From assembly GCF_000743945.1 (NCBI RefSeq), contig NZ_CP009238.1:868001-932000 (forward strand): DNA of 64,000 nt. The letters are read 5' to 3'. The translations under genes and the position numbers were made by a program. The notes under the pieces were generated by a model. The model worked only from the letters and a program-made list of their open reading frames with translations, had not been told where the DNA came from and ran no database searches. Of the stretch, positions 11,100 through 20,256 are shown piece after piece; positions within the stretch are counted from its first letter, which is position 1; every line of letters begins with the position of its first letter. The stretch comes from Basilea psittacipulmonis DSM 24701. Its GTDB lineage: Bacteria; Pseudomonadota; Gammaproteobacteria; Burkholderiales; Burkholderiaceae_B.

Positions 11100-12437
11100 T
11101 TACAACACGTATCGTGCTAGGTCTTCACTGCTAGCAGTTTCTTCCAATTTGTCATTGACATAGGTTTTATCAACGACAACGACTTTGCCTTGTGAGTCGG
11201 TAGCATGGAATGAAAGGTCTTCTAACAGTTTTTCCATCACGGTATATAGGCGACGGGCACCGATGTTTTCTGTTTTCTCATTAACGTTATAAGCAATTTC
11301 AGCGATACGACGAATACCATCTTCTTGGAATTGTAAATCCACACCTTCGGTTTTCATCAAAGCGGTATATTGCTTCGTGAGTGAGGCATCGGTACTATCC
11401 AAAATCTTGATAAAGTCTTCAACGCTTAATGACTCAAGTTCCACGCGAATCGGTAAACGTCCTTGTAATTCAGGAATGAGGTCACTTGGGCGAGATAGGT
11501 GGAAAGCTCCGGAGGCAATGAATAAAATATGATCGGTTTTAATCATGCCGTACTTAGTATTAATGGTCGTGCCTTCAACTAAGGGTAATAGGTCGCGTTG
11601 GACACCCATACGTGAGACATCAGCGTTATTACTGCCTGAACGACCAGTGATCTTGTCAATTTCATCTAAGAATACAATACCGCGTTCTTCAGCTGCTTTT
11701 AGAGCCTTTTCGCGGATTTCTTCTTCGTTTAGGTGCTTACTCGCTTCTTCGTCAGTAATTAAACGTAGAGCTTTCTTTACAGTCATTTTTTTCGTGGTTT
11801 TACGACTATTTTTCATGCCAGACAGCAAGCCTTGTAGCTGTTCTGAAATTTCTTCCATTCCAGCAGGAGCCATGATTTCCATCTGAGGTAGGGATGGACT
11901 GACTTCGATTTCAATTTCTTTATCATCGAGTTGACCTTCACGTAGGCGTTTACGGAAAATCTGGCGTGTATTATTTGCTTCATCACGGATCGGATCGCCA
12001 TTTGCATCTCTAGAAGGGGGCAAAAGTGCATCCAATATACGATCTTCTGCTGCATCTTCAGCAATCGAACGTACGCGTTTTAGTTCCTGTTCGCGAGTCT
12101 GTTTAACAGAGATTTCGACTAAATCACGGATAATGCTATCGACATCGCGTCCCACATAACCGACTTCGGTAAATTTAGTGGCTTCAATTTTTACAAAAGG
12201 GGCTTTCGCAAGTTTTGCTAATCGTCTGGCGATTTCGGTTTTCCCCACGCCAGTGGGTCCAATCATCAGGATGTTCTTAGGGTAGATTTCATGTCTAAGT
12301 GGCTCTGGCACTTGTTGGCGTCTCCAACGATTTCTTAACGCCACCGCCACTGAACGTTTTGCTTTCTGCTGTCCAATGATGTTCTTGTCTAATTCAGAGA
12401 CGATCTCTTTAGGGGTCATAATGTCTAAATTATTCAT
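11100..12437 (-). CDS. hslU: ATP-dependent protease ATPase subunit HslU (ClpY)
   Basis: HslU (445 aa) is the AAA+ unfoldase that feeds substrates into the HslV peptidase. Walker A is [17 protein letters not shown] near residue 55; Walker B is [10 protein letters not shown] near residue 250; the GYVGRD pore loop is present near residue 90. The I domain between the two Walker motifs contains long charged helices. The C-terminus ends in LARYVL, the tail that inserts into HslV. It follows hslV by 10 bp, in the usual hslVU operon order. Confidence 0.97.
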   Translation of the reverse strand: MNNLDIMTPKEIVSELDKNIIGQQKAKRSVAVALRNRWRRQQVPEPLRHEIYPKNILMIGPTGVGKTEIARRLAKLAKAPFVKIEATKFTEVGYVGRDVDSIIRDLVEISVKQTREQELKRVRSIAEDAAEDRILDALLPPSRDANGDPIRDEANNTRQIFRKRLREGQLDDKEIEIEVSPSLPQMEIMAPAGMEEISEQLQGLLSGMKNSRKTTKKMTVKKALRLITDEEASKHLNEEEIREKALKAAEERGIVFLDEIDKITGRSGSNNADVSRMGVQRDLLPLVEGTTINTKYGMIKTDHILFIASGAFHLSRPSDLIPELQGRLPIRVELESLSVEDFIKILDSTDASLTKQYTALMKTEGVDLQFQEDGIRRIAEIAYNVNEKTENIGARRLYTVMEKLLEDLSFHATDSQGKVVVVDKTYVNDKLEETASSEDLARYVL

Positions 12438-12447
12438 AGGGTTCTCT

Positions 12448-12984
12448 TTATTCTAACGTTTCAATTACATGATTGCCATTTGTGTAAATACACATATCAC
12501 CAGCGATTTCTAATGATTTCTTAACAATTTCAGCTGGCGTTAAATCGGTGTTTTGTAATAGTGCAATGGCTGCAGATTGGGCATAAGGACCGCCAGAACC
12601 AATCGCAGCCAAGCTGTGTTCAGGTTCTAATACATCGCCATTACCGGTCAACACTAAGGTGTTATCTTTATCCGCGACAATTAACATGGCTTCTAATCGT
12701 CTTAATACTCGGTCAGTACGCCAGTCTTTGGTTAATTCAACTGCTGCACGCATGAGATGACCTTGGTGTTTTTCTAATTTTGCTTCAAATAATTCTAATA
12801 AAGAAAAAGCATCAGCTGTGGCACCGGCAAATCCAGCTAATACTTTTCCATGAAATAAGCGGCGAATTTTACGTGCGGTGCCTTTGATAACGATATTTCC
12901 TAATGTCACTTGGCCATCTCCACCAATGGCGACTTGATTTCCACGACGTACACAAACAATCGTAGTAGCATGAAATTGTTCCAT
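12448..12984 (-). CDS. hslV: ATP-dependent protease peptidase subunit HslV (ClpQ)
   Basis: HslV (178 aa) is a proteasome-like threonine peptidase. The protein starts [15 protein letters not shown]; the active form begins with the threonine after the short propeptide MEQFHA, a form common in betaproteobacteria. [10 protein letters not shown] and [11 protein letters not shown] are family motifs. The ATG follows AAAAAGGAACAAAT. It is the first gene of hslVU and is divergent from the TonB receptor, with 169 bp between them. Confidence 0.97.
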   Translation of the reverse strand: MEQFHATTIVCVRRGNQVAIGGDGQVTLGNIVIKGTARKIRRLFHGKVLAGFAGATADAFSLLELFEAKLEKHQGHLMRAAVELTKDWRTDRVLRRLEAMLIVADKDNTLVLTGNGDVLEPEHSLAAIGSGGPYAQSAAIALLQNTDLTPAEIVKKSLEIAGDMCIYTNGNHVIETLE

Positions 12985-13094
12985 ATTTGTTCCTTTTTAT
13001 TAATATCTTGAGTGTAGATGGGGGCAAAGAATGAAATTTCAAGCAAAAAAATTTCTAGCCGAACAGGGTAATGCTTTTTCTTTCACTTGATTTT

Positions 13095-13113
13095 GAAAAT
13101 GATTATGATTATT
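13095..13113 (+). promoter_or_regulatory. Fur-box-like site upstream of the TonB receptor
   Basis: GAAAATGATTATGATTATT agrees with the classical 19-bp Fur consensus GATAATGATAATCATTATC at 15 of 19 positions. It lies 41 bp upstream of the receptor start, a position suited to iron-dependent repression of that gene. Confidence 0.65.
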
Positions 13114-13153
13114 ATTTACAATAACAGTTTAAATATAAAAAAAGAGGGGATAA

Positions 13154-15718
13154 ATGCTGAGAAAGGAATCGTGTTTTCAGAAGTTTAAAAAGTGTTTTTT
13201 ATGGACGAACAGAAAAATAACTGTAAAACAAAACTTTTCTCAGTATCACTTTAAGGCACAACGGTCTTATCAACAAAATCGATCGTGGTTAAGTTTTTAC
13301 ATTTTGAAAAACATTTCTCAAGGCATGTTTAAAAGGCAAGGAGTACATCAACAAAAACGATCGTGCTTAAGGTGTTATCTTGCTTTGACAGGTATGCTGA
13401 TGTGTTTGTTCAGTTCGTCATTGGTCATGGCAGCACAACCGTCTGCTATCTTAAAAAAGATAGAGGTAAAAGGGCAAAGAACGGTGGTAACTCGTACGAT
13501 TGGCAAAACCACACAAATGAGAGCTGACCCAAACGTTTCTTTAAGAGATTTTCTAAATGACAGTCCAGGTGTGAATTTGGTGACGAATAGTGAAGGGGGT
13601 ATTGCTAATTTGAATATTCGGGGATTGGGAGGCAAACCGGATATGTACGGGCAAAATTCTGGTCGTATTCAGATGACATTGGATGGTTTAACTTTGCCTG
13701 AGAGCTTTGCTTTTTCTCACCAAGCCAAAGATCATGGTATTGGCTATTTTGATTCATCCACGATTTCTACCGTTACGATTGATCGAGGACCGACGGTTTC
13801 TAGTGCGGTTAGTGCAATGGGTGGTGTGGTGGCGTTGCGTACCAAAGAACCAGAGGATGTGTTGTTGCCTGATCGTAAGCTGGGTGGTCAGTTACGAACT
13901 GGCTATGATGGACGTTATCGAGGGAAGTTTGTAACAGGGGCTACGGCAATTAAAACAGATAAGTTTTCGATGCTGTTGCAGTACACAAAAAGACGTACGC
14001 ATGAGGTGCAATTTGATCATTTGCACAGTCAAGAGGTGATTGATGAAGAGGGAAAGTGGCCGTATTTTTTAGAGGATATGCAAGAGTCGGGTTTTGATGT
14101 GAGTGAGATGACGCAAGAAGAGATAGATGAGCTTTATAACGATATCTATGGCGACGAACCCAAGTACGATACCTATAAAACCGTCACTAAAGATATCTCC
14201 GATAAATATGTATTGAACACGTATAGTTTTTTAAATAAATGGCATTGGGATATTAATGAAAGAAACCGTTTGTCTTTGACCATTGATCGCTTTGAAAGTA
14301 TGAGGAAAGAAGCGGTAAAAGAAGAATTGAAATTTGAACAAACACATGAAAAAGTGTGGGATTCACGACAAATGAAGCGATTGACTTTAATGTTAAAAGG
14401 TGAACATGATGAGGTTACGCCTCTAACGGACCAGATTAGCTGGACCTTAGCGAGTATGAAAACGGAACAAGTGCATCAAAATCTTCTCAATCAAAAAACC
14501 TTGGGAACGGATAATTATGCCGATATTCTCGCCCATAATATGTATCACACGCGTACCAAAACGATTCAGCTTAATGCGATTAAGTGGATGGAAACGGGAT
14601 TGCTGAAACATAGATGGGATTATGGTGTGAATTATCGTCAATCTGAATTAACGAACCGGATTGCTTATCAAAATACGATATATCAGAATCGAGAGTGGAC
14701 GAAAAAAACGGGAGCCTCTTCTTATTTTCCTGATTCTAAGCGTGTTGAACAATCAGTTTTTATCAGTGATCGCGTGCAATATCGAGATGGGCCGATTAGT
14801 ATGACACCTAGCCTTAAATACACCAAACTTAAAGAACATTCTTTTGTGGACGGTGATTATGAATTGAGGGAAGGAGAAAGCCACGATCTTTATCAAAGCA
14901 ATCAAGCCAAGAAATTTTATGCTTGGGATTATGCTTTGGCATTCGGTTGGGAAATAAATACCTCGCATTATGTGAGTTTATCTTATTCTCAGGCTCATCG
15001 ATTTCCAGGATATGCTGAATTAAATCCATCCACTTATTTTCATTGGGAAGCACTTCCTAATCCTAATTTGAAACCTGAAAAATCACAGGCGGTTTCATTA
15101 GGTTGGGCTTGGAAAACCGCTTGGTACCAGCAAAATATTGAATTAGCCGATACCAAAGTGATTGATAAATTAGAAGGTAAAAGCATGAATTGTCATGCAG
15201 GGACGTGTCGCTCCAGAATGCTTGTTAATTTTACAGAACCTGTTCGCATCCGTTCGATTGAATATAAGGGCGAGGTGGACTTTGGTGGGTTAAGTGATGC
15301 ATTGAAATATTGGCGATTAGTGGCCGCCATTTCTTATTCAAAAGGAAAGGATAAAGCTCATGGATTACCTGTCAATTCTATCGCTCCGTTAAATGGTTAT
15401 GCGAGTTTAAATTTTAAACGTGGCGATATCAATGCCTTTGCTCGAGTTAATTTTTCTAAAGCAAAGAAAGCCAAGGATATTGGACAATATGATAATGTGA
15501 TCGGTGGAACACCGCCTCCTATGGCTGGTTGGGCAACCTTGGATGTAGGTGTAGGGTATTCGCTTGGCAAACGGTTGGACTTAAATATTATGCTTTACAA
15601 CGTATTTGATAAACAATATCAACGTTGGGAAAATGTTAATGCTCAAAATGCTTCGTTTCGCGATCAGTTTTGGGAGCCCGGACGTGCTTGGGTAGTGAAT
15701 TTAGGCGTGAAATTTTAA
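13154..15718 (+). CDS. TonB-dependent outer-membrane receptor, iron or heme uptake type
   Basis: A 22-strand-barrel receptor (854 aa from this start). The plug domain is seen after residue 95 (ILKKIEVKGQ; LRDFLNDSPGVNLVTNSEGG; NLNIRGLGG; MTLDGL; IDRGPTVSSAVSAMGGVV), and the barrel ends in AWVVNLGVKF with the terminal Phe of outer-membrane proteins. The long plug-like loops resemble heme/transferrin-type receptors, but the ligand is unknown. The ATG follows AGAGGGGATAA, a strong site. A signal peptide only appears at residues 58-93 (MFKRQ...SSLVMAA), so either the first 57 residues are an odd extension or translation also starts at 13325, where the binding site is weak. The extension carries imperfect internal repeats. 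A Fur-like box upstream suggests iron control. Confidence 0.9.
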   Translation: MLRKESCFQKFKKCFLWTNRKITVKQNFSQYHFKAQRSYQQNRSWLSFYILKNISQGMFKRQGVHQQKRSCLRCYLALTGMLMCLFSSSLVMAAQPSAILKKIEVKGQRTVVTRTIGKTTQMRADPNVSLRDFLNDSPGVNLVTNSEGGIANLNIRGLGGKPDMYGQNSGRIQMTLDGLTLPESFAFSHQAKDHGIGYFDSSTISTVTIDRGPTVSSAVSAMGGVVALRTKEPEDVLLPDRKLGGQLRTGYDGRYRGKFVTGATAIKTDKFSMLLQYTKRRTHEVQFDHLHSQEVIDEEGKWPYFLEDMQESGFDVSEMTQEEIDELYNDIYGDEPKYDTYKTVTKDISDKYVLNTYSFLNKWHWDINERNRLSLTIDRFESMRKEAVKEELKFEQTHEKVWDSRQMKRLTLMLKGEHDEVTPLTDQISWTLASMKTEQVHQNLLNQKTLGTDNYADILAHNMYHTRTKTIQLNAIKWMETGLLKHRWDYGVNYRQSELTNRIAYQNTIYQNREWTKKTGASSYFPDSKRVEQSVFISDRVQYRDGPISMTPSLKYTKLKEHSFVDGDYELREGESHDLYQSNQAKKFYAWDYALAFGWEINTSHYVSLSYSQAHRFPGYAELNPSTYFHWEALPNPNLKPEKSQAVSLGWAWKTAWYQQNIELADTKVIDKLEGKSMNCHAGTCRSRMLVNFTEPVRIRSIEYKGEVDFGGLSDALKYWRLVAAISYSKGKDKAHGLPVNSIAPLNGYASLNFKRGDINAFARVNFSKAKKAKDIGQYDNVIGGTPPPMAGWATLDVGVGYSLGKRLDLNIMLYNVFDKQYQRWENVNAQNASFRDQFWEPGRAWVVNLGVKF
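13269..13371 (+). repeat. Direct repeat pair inside the receptor leader
   Basis: Two 25-bp copies (13269-13293 and 13347-13371) differ at two positions and lie 78 bp apart, i.e. 26 codons, so the frame is kept. They encode QQNRSWLSF and QQKRSCLRC. A weaker third echo (ATCGTGTTTTC near 13167) lies at the start of the gene. The pattern suggests in-frame duplication of the signal-peptide region. Confidence 0.65.
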
Positions 15719-15886
15719 AACTAAACGCGATACATAATGAGAGTTTGACGAAGCGAAAATGCTGATGTTTATATCAGCTGGACTTGCCATATGGATGTGG
15801 CTGTCAGATATAAAAGTACGAGAATCTCGTGGCGATATTAGCCTCATCTTTAAAATTCGTTTTCATACACGAGACTCTCTTCATGC

Positions 15887-16138
15887 TTACATCAAACGTG
15901 CAACAAAAGGGCATGTCGCTTTGACCTTGATACCATGTTCTTTGGCATAGTTTAAAGCAAAAAGTGCTAGTTTTTTACCAATGCCTTGTCCACCTAGCTC
16001 TGGAGCAACTTCCGTGTGATAATAGTCGATTTCTGAGGGTTCATTGATCCATCGATAGGCTAAAAATGCTTTGTCCTCATATCCTTCTAATTCAAAGCGG
16101 TGCGTGATTGGATTATGAATAATCGTATGTGAACTCAT
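15887..16138 (-). CDS. Small GNAT-fold acetyltransferase, C-terminus shortened
   Basis: An 83-aa protein of the short GNAT family related to YjdJ-type proteins. The acetyl-CoA binding region is TEVAPELGGQGIGKKLALFALNYAKE, and the end KATCPFVARLM matches the usual C(P/S)FV segment. Relatives continue about ten residues (an HPE motif) past this point, so the C-terminus appears lost. I chose the ATG at 16138 because AAGGAGACAGAG directly precedes it; an upstream in-frame ATG at 16195 lacks such a site and adds residues not seen in the family. The substrate is unknown. It is convergent with the TonB receptor. Confidence 0.7.
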   Translation of the reverse strand: MSSHTIIHNPITHRFELEGYEDKAFLAYRWINEPSEIDYYHTEVAPELGGQGIGKKLALFALNYAKEHGIKVKATCPFVARLM

Positions 16139-16530
16139 CTCTGTCTCCTTAATTAAGGAATATCTATAATATCGTATTCGATACTGCTTATTCAATCAAT
16201 TGTCTTAGTCTATTGGAGATTTCGCAAACATCAGTGTTCATAATAAAATTATCAAGTATAAAGGATCCGACTATCTTAGTTCAATCCAGTAAATTCAAAT
16301 GGTTTAACCACTGTTCTTACTCTAATCAACATTCTTAACTAATTAAAATAACGTAGGATTTTTGATGAATTTTATAGGGATTTACCCTTGTTTATCTTGC
16401 ATATTTGTTAAATAAGTTTATACTAAAAATAAGTGTATTATGACACTTTGATGGGATGTGTGGAGTCGATTGTAATAAGTTGATTTTGTGCATATTATCG
16501 TTAAATTTGTTCTAATAAAGGGGACATATT
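16139..16530. other. Divergent promoter region between GNAT gene and aldehyde dehydrogenase
   Basis: About 390 bp, AT-rich, between two divergent genes. A TATACT box at 16419-16424 could be a -10 element for the aldehyde dehydrogenase, but its -35 partner is weak. No clear operator repeat was seen. Confidence 0.35.
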
Positions 16531-18009
16531 ATGACAAAAAATTTAAATGTATTTGATCAAGAATACGGTTTATTGATTAACGGCGAATGGGAAATGGGTG
16601 GAGAGTTGATGAGCTCTTATAACCCAGCCAACGGACAGGAGCTTGCCAAGTTTGTGGATGCGTCTGATGCCGATGTTGATGCAGCGGTAGTTGCCGCTCA
16701 GAATGCGTTTAAAACATGGAAGAAAACAACCGTCGTTGAACGTGCAGCGATTTTGAATAAGATTGCGGATGTAATCGATGAACACGCAGAATTATTTGCG
16801 CTACAAGAAACACTAGATAATGGTAAACCGATTCGTGAAACACGTGCGGCAGATATTCCTTTAGCATCTGACCATTTCCGTTATTTTGCAGGAGTTATTC
16901 GTGGTGAAGAAGGCAGTGCTAATCAGTTAGATGAAGAAGATTTGTCTTTGATCCTACGTGAACCGATTGGTGTGGTGGGGCAGATTATTCCTTGGAACTT
17001 CCCGTTCTTAATGGCAGCTTGGAAGATTGCGCCCGCTTTGGCAGCAGGTTGTACGATTGTGATTCACCCATCAAGTAGTACGTCTCTAAGCCTATTATCC
17101 TTTGCTCAAAAGATTAATCATTTGCTACCGAAAGGCGTTTTGAACGTGATTACAGGTCGTGGTAGTAAGTCGGGTGAGTATATGTTGCAACATAAAGGCT
17201 TTAACAAACTAGCCTTTACAGGATCGACAGAAATTGGTCGTCGTATTGCGGTGGCTGCAGCAGAAATGTTGATTCCTGCTACGTTGGAGTTGGGTGGTAA
17301 ATCTGCCAATATCTTCTTTGATGATATGCCTTTTGATAAAGCGATTGAGGGGGCCCAAAAAGGTATTCTGTTTAACCAAGGGCAGGTATGTTGTGCAGGT
17401 TCTCGTATTTTTGTGCAAGAGTCGATTTATGACTGTTTCATCGAGGCATTGAGTGCTGAGTTCAAAAAAGTGAAAGTGGGCTTGCCTTGGGAAGATGATA
17501 CGCAAATGGGCTCTCAGGTCAATGCACATCAGTTAGAACAGATTTTGAAATATGTTCATATTGGTGAGCAGGAGGGATGCAAATTAATCACAGGTGGTAA
17601 GAAAATTGAACAAGGGGCATTAGCTCAAGGTCAGTTTTTAGAACCTACTTTGCTTGAAATCGGCACTAACCACGCTAAAGTAGCCCAAGAAGAAATCTTT
17701 GGTCCTGTCGCAACAGTGATTAAGTTCAAGACTGAAGAAGAAGTGATTCAGATGGCAAACGATTCTGAATATGGCTTGGGTGGCGGTGTTTGGAGTAAGG
17801 ATATTAATCGTTGCTTGCGTGTCGCACGTGGCTTAGAAACAGGTCGTGTTTGGGTGAACTGCTATAACCGTTTGCCTGCAGCAGCACCATTTGGAGGCTA
17901 TAAAGCTTCTGGTATTGGTCGTGAGACGCACAAAATGATGTTAGATGCTTACACTCAAGTGAAAAATATTTACATCAGCACACGTGAAGAACGTGAAGGT
18001 ATGTATTAA
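16531..18009 (+). CDS. NAD(P)-dependent aldehyde dehydrogenase
   Basis: A 492-aa member of the ALDH superfamily, closest by eye to bacterial acetaldehyde dehydrogenases (AldA/AldB/ExaC type). IIPWNFP, LAFTGSTEIG, LELGGKSAN (catalytic base E253) and GQVCCAGSR (catalytic C287) are present. One oddity: the cofactor-binding KPxE/KPSE lysine is replaced by histidine (IVIHPSSST, H179), which may change NAD/NADP handling. The ATG follows AAAGGGGACATATT, a strong site. It is monocistronic, with its own terminator. A role in acetaldehyde or general aldehyde oxidation is likely, but the substrate cannot be read from sequence. Confidence 0.92.
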   Translation: MTKNLNVFDQEYGLLINGEWEMGGELMSSYNPANGQELAKFVDASDADVDAAVVAAQNAFKTWKKTTVVERAAILNKIADVIDEHAELFALQETLDNGKPIRETRAADIPLASDHFRYFAGVIRGEEGSANQLDEEDLSLILREPIGVVGQIIPWNFPFLMAAWKIAPALAAGCTIVIHPSSSTSLSLLSFAQKINHLLPKGVLNVITGRGSKSGEYMLQHKGFNKLAFTGSTEIGRRIAVAAAEMLIPATLELGGKSANIFFDDMPFDKAIEGAQKGILFNQGQVCCAGSRIFVQESIYDCFIEALSAEFKKVKVGLPWEDDTQMGSQVNAHQLEQILKYVHIGEQEGCKLITGGKKIEQGALAQGQFLEPTLLEIGTNHAKVAQEEIFGPVATVIKFKTEEEVIQMANDSEYGLGGGVWSKDINRCLRVARGLETGRVWVNCYNRLPAAAPFGGYKASGIGRETHKMMLDAYTQVKNIYISTREEREGMY

Positions 18010-18030
18010 TCACTGATTAAACATTAAGAT

Positions 18031-18072
18031 AACCATTCATGCTGGCTTATTGCAAGTGTGAATGGTTTTTTT
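18031..18072 (+). terminator. Rho-independent terminator of the aldehyde dehydrogenase gene
   Basis: AACCATTCA pairs with TGAATGGTT (9 bp) around an 18-20-nt loop, followed by a T-run. It starts 21 bp after the stop codon. Confidence 0.88.
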
Positions 18073-18182
18073 ATGGACTAAAGAAATGTGCGTGAATCAA
18101 AAAAACTATCACAATAAATCTAGTTCTCATGCACTCAATAAAGTATAATGAAGACTATTCAATAATTTGGTGGAACGATAAG

Positions 18183-19274
18183 ATGAAGAAGGCGTTGATA
18201 ACAGGTGTTACAGGGCAAGACGGTTCGTACCTTGCTGAATTTTTATTGGAAAAAGGTTATGAGGTTCATGGTATTAAACGTAGAGCATCATCGTTTAATA
18301 CGGATAGGATTGACCATATTTATCAAGACAAACATCAGGAAGCAGCTAATTTCTTTTTGCATTATGGTGATTTGACGGATTCTTTGAATTTAACACGATT
18401 AATGGCAGAAATTCAGCCTGATGAGGTGTATAACTTGGCTGCTCAAAGCCATGTGGCGGTTAGTTTTGAAATGCCTGAATATACCGCGAATGTGGATGCT
18501 TTGGGGACTTTGCGTTTATTAGAAGCCATACGCTTTTTGAGTTTAGAAAACAAAACTCGTTTTTATCAAGCCAGTACTTCTGAGCTTTATGGTTTGGTTC
18601 AAGAAATCCCCCAAAGAGAAAGTACGCCTTTTTATCCTCGTTCTCCTTATGCCGTAGCGAAGTTGTATGCTTATTGGATTACGGTCAATTATCGTGAAGC
18701 TTATGGTATCTATGCGTGCAATGGTATTTTGTTTAACCACGAATCACCACGTCGTGGAGAAACGTTTGTGACGCGTAAAATCACTCGAGAATTAACTCGA
18801 ATCGCGATGGGTTTGTCAAAATGCCTGTTTTTAGGTAATTTGAATGCGTTGCGTGATTGGGGACATGCTAAAGACTATGTCAAAATGCAATGGATGATGT
18901 TGCAACAAGAAAAACCTCAAGACTTTGTGATTGCTTCTGGAAAACAATGCAGTGTTCGTGATTTTGTACGATTATCCGCTAAAGAACTAGGTATTGAGTT
19001 ACGTTTCGAGGGCGAGGGCTTGTCGGAGATAGGGATTGTCGAAAAAGTAGATGAGGCCTTTAGTCAGCATATTAAAGTAGGCGATGTGTTGGTTCGTGTA
19101 CACCCTGAGTATTTCCGTCCGTCAGAGGTGGAAACGCTGTTAGGGGATGCGTCTTTGGCTAAAGACAAATTGGGTTGGCAGCCTGACATCACCATGGAAC
19201 AAATGTGTTCGGAGATGGTTGCAGAAGACTTGAAGTTAGCAAAACAAGAGTATTTACTACGTCAACACGCTTAA
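18183..19274 (+). CDS. gmd: GDP-mannose 4,6-dehydratase
   Basis: Gmd (363 aa) converts GDP-mannose to GDP-4-keto-6-deoxymannose, the first step to GDP-L-fucose. The NADP-binding start [19 protein letters not shown], the [15 protein letters not shown] segment, QASTSELYG and [12 protein letters not shown] (Tyr-x3-Lys) are family hallmarks. The frame is open upstream to an ATG at 18129, but those 18 residues are not family-like, so I placed the start at 18183. It opens the four-gene cassette gmd-fcl-manC-fucT, with 11 bp to the next gene. Confidence 0.96.
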   Translation: MKKALITGVTGQDGSYLAEFLLEKGYEVHGIKRRASSFNTDRIDHIYQDKHQEAANFFLHYGDLTDSLNLTRLMAEIQPDEVYNLAAQSHVAVSFEMPEYTANVDALGTLRLLEAIRFLSLENKTRFYQASTSELYGLVQEIPQRESTPFYPRSPYAVAKLYAYWITVNYREAYGIYACNGILFNHESPRRGETFVTRKITRELTRIAMGLSKCLFLGNLNALRDWGHAKDYVKMQWMMLQQEKPQDFVIASGKQCSVRDFVRLSAKELGIELRFEGEGLSEIGIVEKVDEAFSQHIKVGDVLVRVHPEYFRPSEVETLLGDASLAKDKLGWQPDITMEQMCSEMVAEDLKLAKQEYLLRQHA

Positions 19275-19285
19275 TGGTTTAACGT

Positions 19286-20248
19286 ATGAAAAAAAGAATT
19301 TTTGTCGCTGGACATAAAGGCATGGTTGGATCAGCACTGCTTAGGGCATTGCAGAAAGATCCTAATGTTGAGGTGTTAACGGCTGATCGCCAAACGTTAG
19401 ATTTATTAAACCAGTCAGCAGTTCATCAGTTTTTTGCGACTCATGCGATTGATGAAGTTTATTTGGCCGCTGCAAAGGTCGGCGGTATTCATGCCAATCA
19501 TGCCTATCCCGCTGAATTTATCTATCAAAATCTCATGATTGAGTGCAATGTGATTCATAGTGCGTATCAAACGGGTGTCTCTAAATTATTACTGTTGGGG
19601 TCCAGTTGCATATATCCCAAACATGCGACGCAACCTATGCAGGAATCGGCTTTGTTAACGGGAGCTTTGGAGCCGACTAATGAACCGTATGCGATCGCAA
19701 AAATTGCGGGTATTAAATTATGTGAAAGTTATCATCGTCAGTATGGATGCGATTTTCGTAGTGTGATGCCAACGAACTTATATGGTCCGCATGATAATTT
19801 CCATCCTGAAAACAGTCATGTCGTTCCTGCCTTATTACGTCGTTTTCATGAGGCTAAGATTGAACGCCAACCTACGGTTACGGTCTGGGGCAGTGGACAA
19901 GCCAAGCGTGAGTTTTTGTATGTAGATGATATGGCAGCAGCTAGTATTTTCGTGATGAATTTGCCTCAAGAAACGTATCAATCTGTGACGCAGCCGATGT
20001 TAAGTCATCTGAATGTAGGCACGGGTCAAGATTGCTCGATTAAAGAATTAGCCGTTGCGATCGCAGAAGTAGTGGGCTATACGGGTGAGATTATGTGGGA
20101 TCAAAGTAAACCCGATGGCACGCCTCGAAAATTATTAGATGTCAGCAAATTAAAGTCATTGGGTTGGGAGGCTCAAATAGACTTAAAAGAGGGATTAAAA
20201 GCAAGTTATGAATGGTTTTTAAACCATCAAAACGACTATCGATCTTAG
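19286..20248 (+). CDS. fcl: GDP-L-fucose synthase
   Basis: Fcl/WcaG (320 aa) epimerises and reduces the Gmd product to GDP-L-fucose. The NADPH-binding motif is GHKGMVGSA near the N-terminus; [10 protein letters not shown] and [16 protein letters not shown] contain the Ser-Tyr-Lys catalytic set; [21 protein letters not shown] is a strong family signature. It lies 11 bp after gmd and 8 bp before manC. With manC and gmd it can build GDP-L-fucose from mannose-1-phosphate. Confidence 0.96.
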   Translation: MKKRIFVAGHKGMVGSALLRALQKDPNVEVLTADRQTLDLLNQSAVHQFFATHAIDEVYLAAAKVGGIHANHAYPAEFIYQNLMIECNVIHSAYQTGVSKLLLLGSSCIYPKHATQPMQESALLTGALEPTNEPYAIAKIAGIKLCESYHRQYGCDFRSVMPTNLYGPHDNFHPENSHVVPALLRRFHEAKIERQPTVTVWGSGQAKREFLYVDDMAAASIFVMNLPQETYQSVTQPMLSHLNVGTGQDCSIKELAVAIAEVVGYTGEIMWDQSKPDGTPRKLLDVSKLKSLGWEAQIDLKEGLKASYEWFLNHQNDYRS

Positions 20249-20256
20249 GAGGAATA

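Noticed and set aside
15759..15950. 63-codon open frame after the TonB receptor
   Set aside because: No ribosome binding site, no family resemblance, and it overlaps the well-supported GNAT gene on the other strand.
18129..18182. N-terminal extension of gmd by 18 codons
   Set aside because: Residues do not match the family and the ATG at 18183 begins the conserved nucleotide-binding motif.
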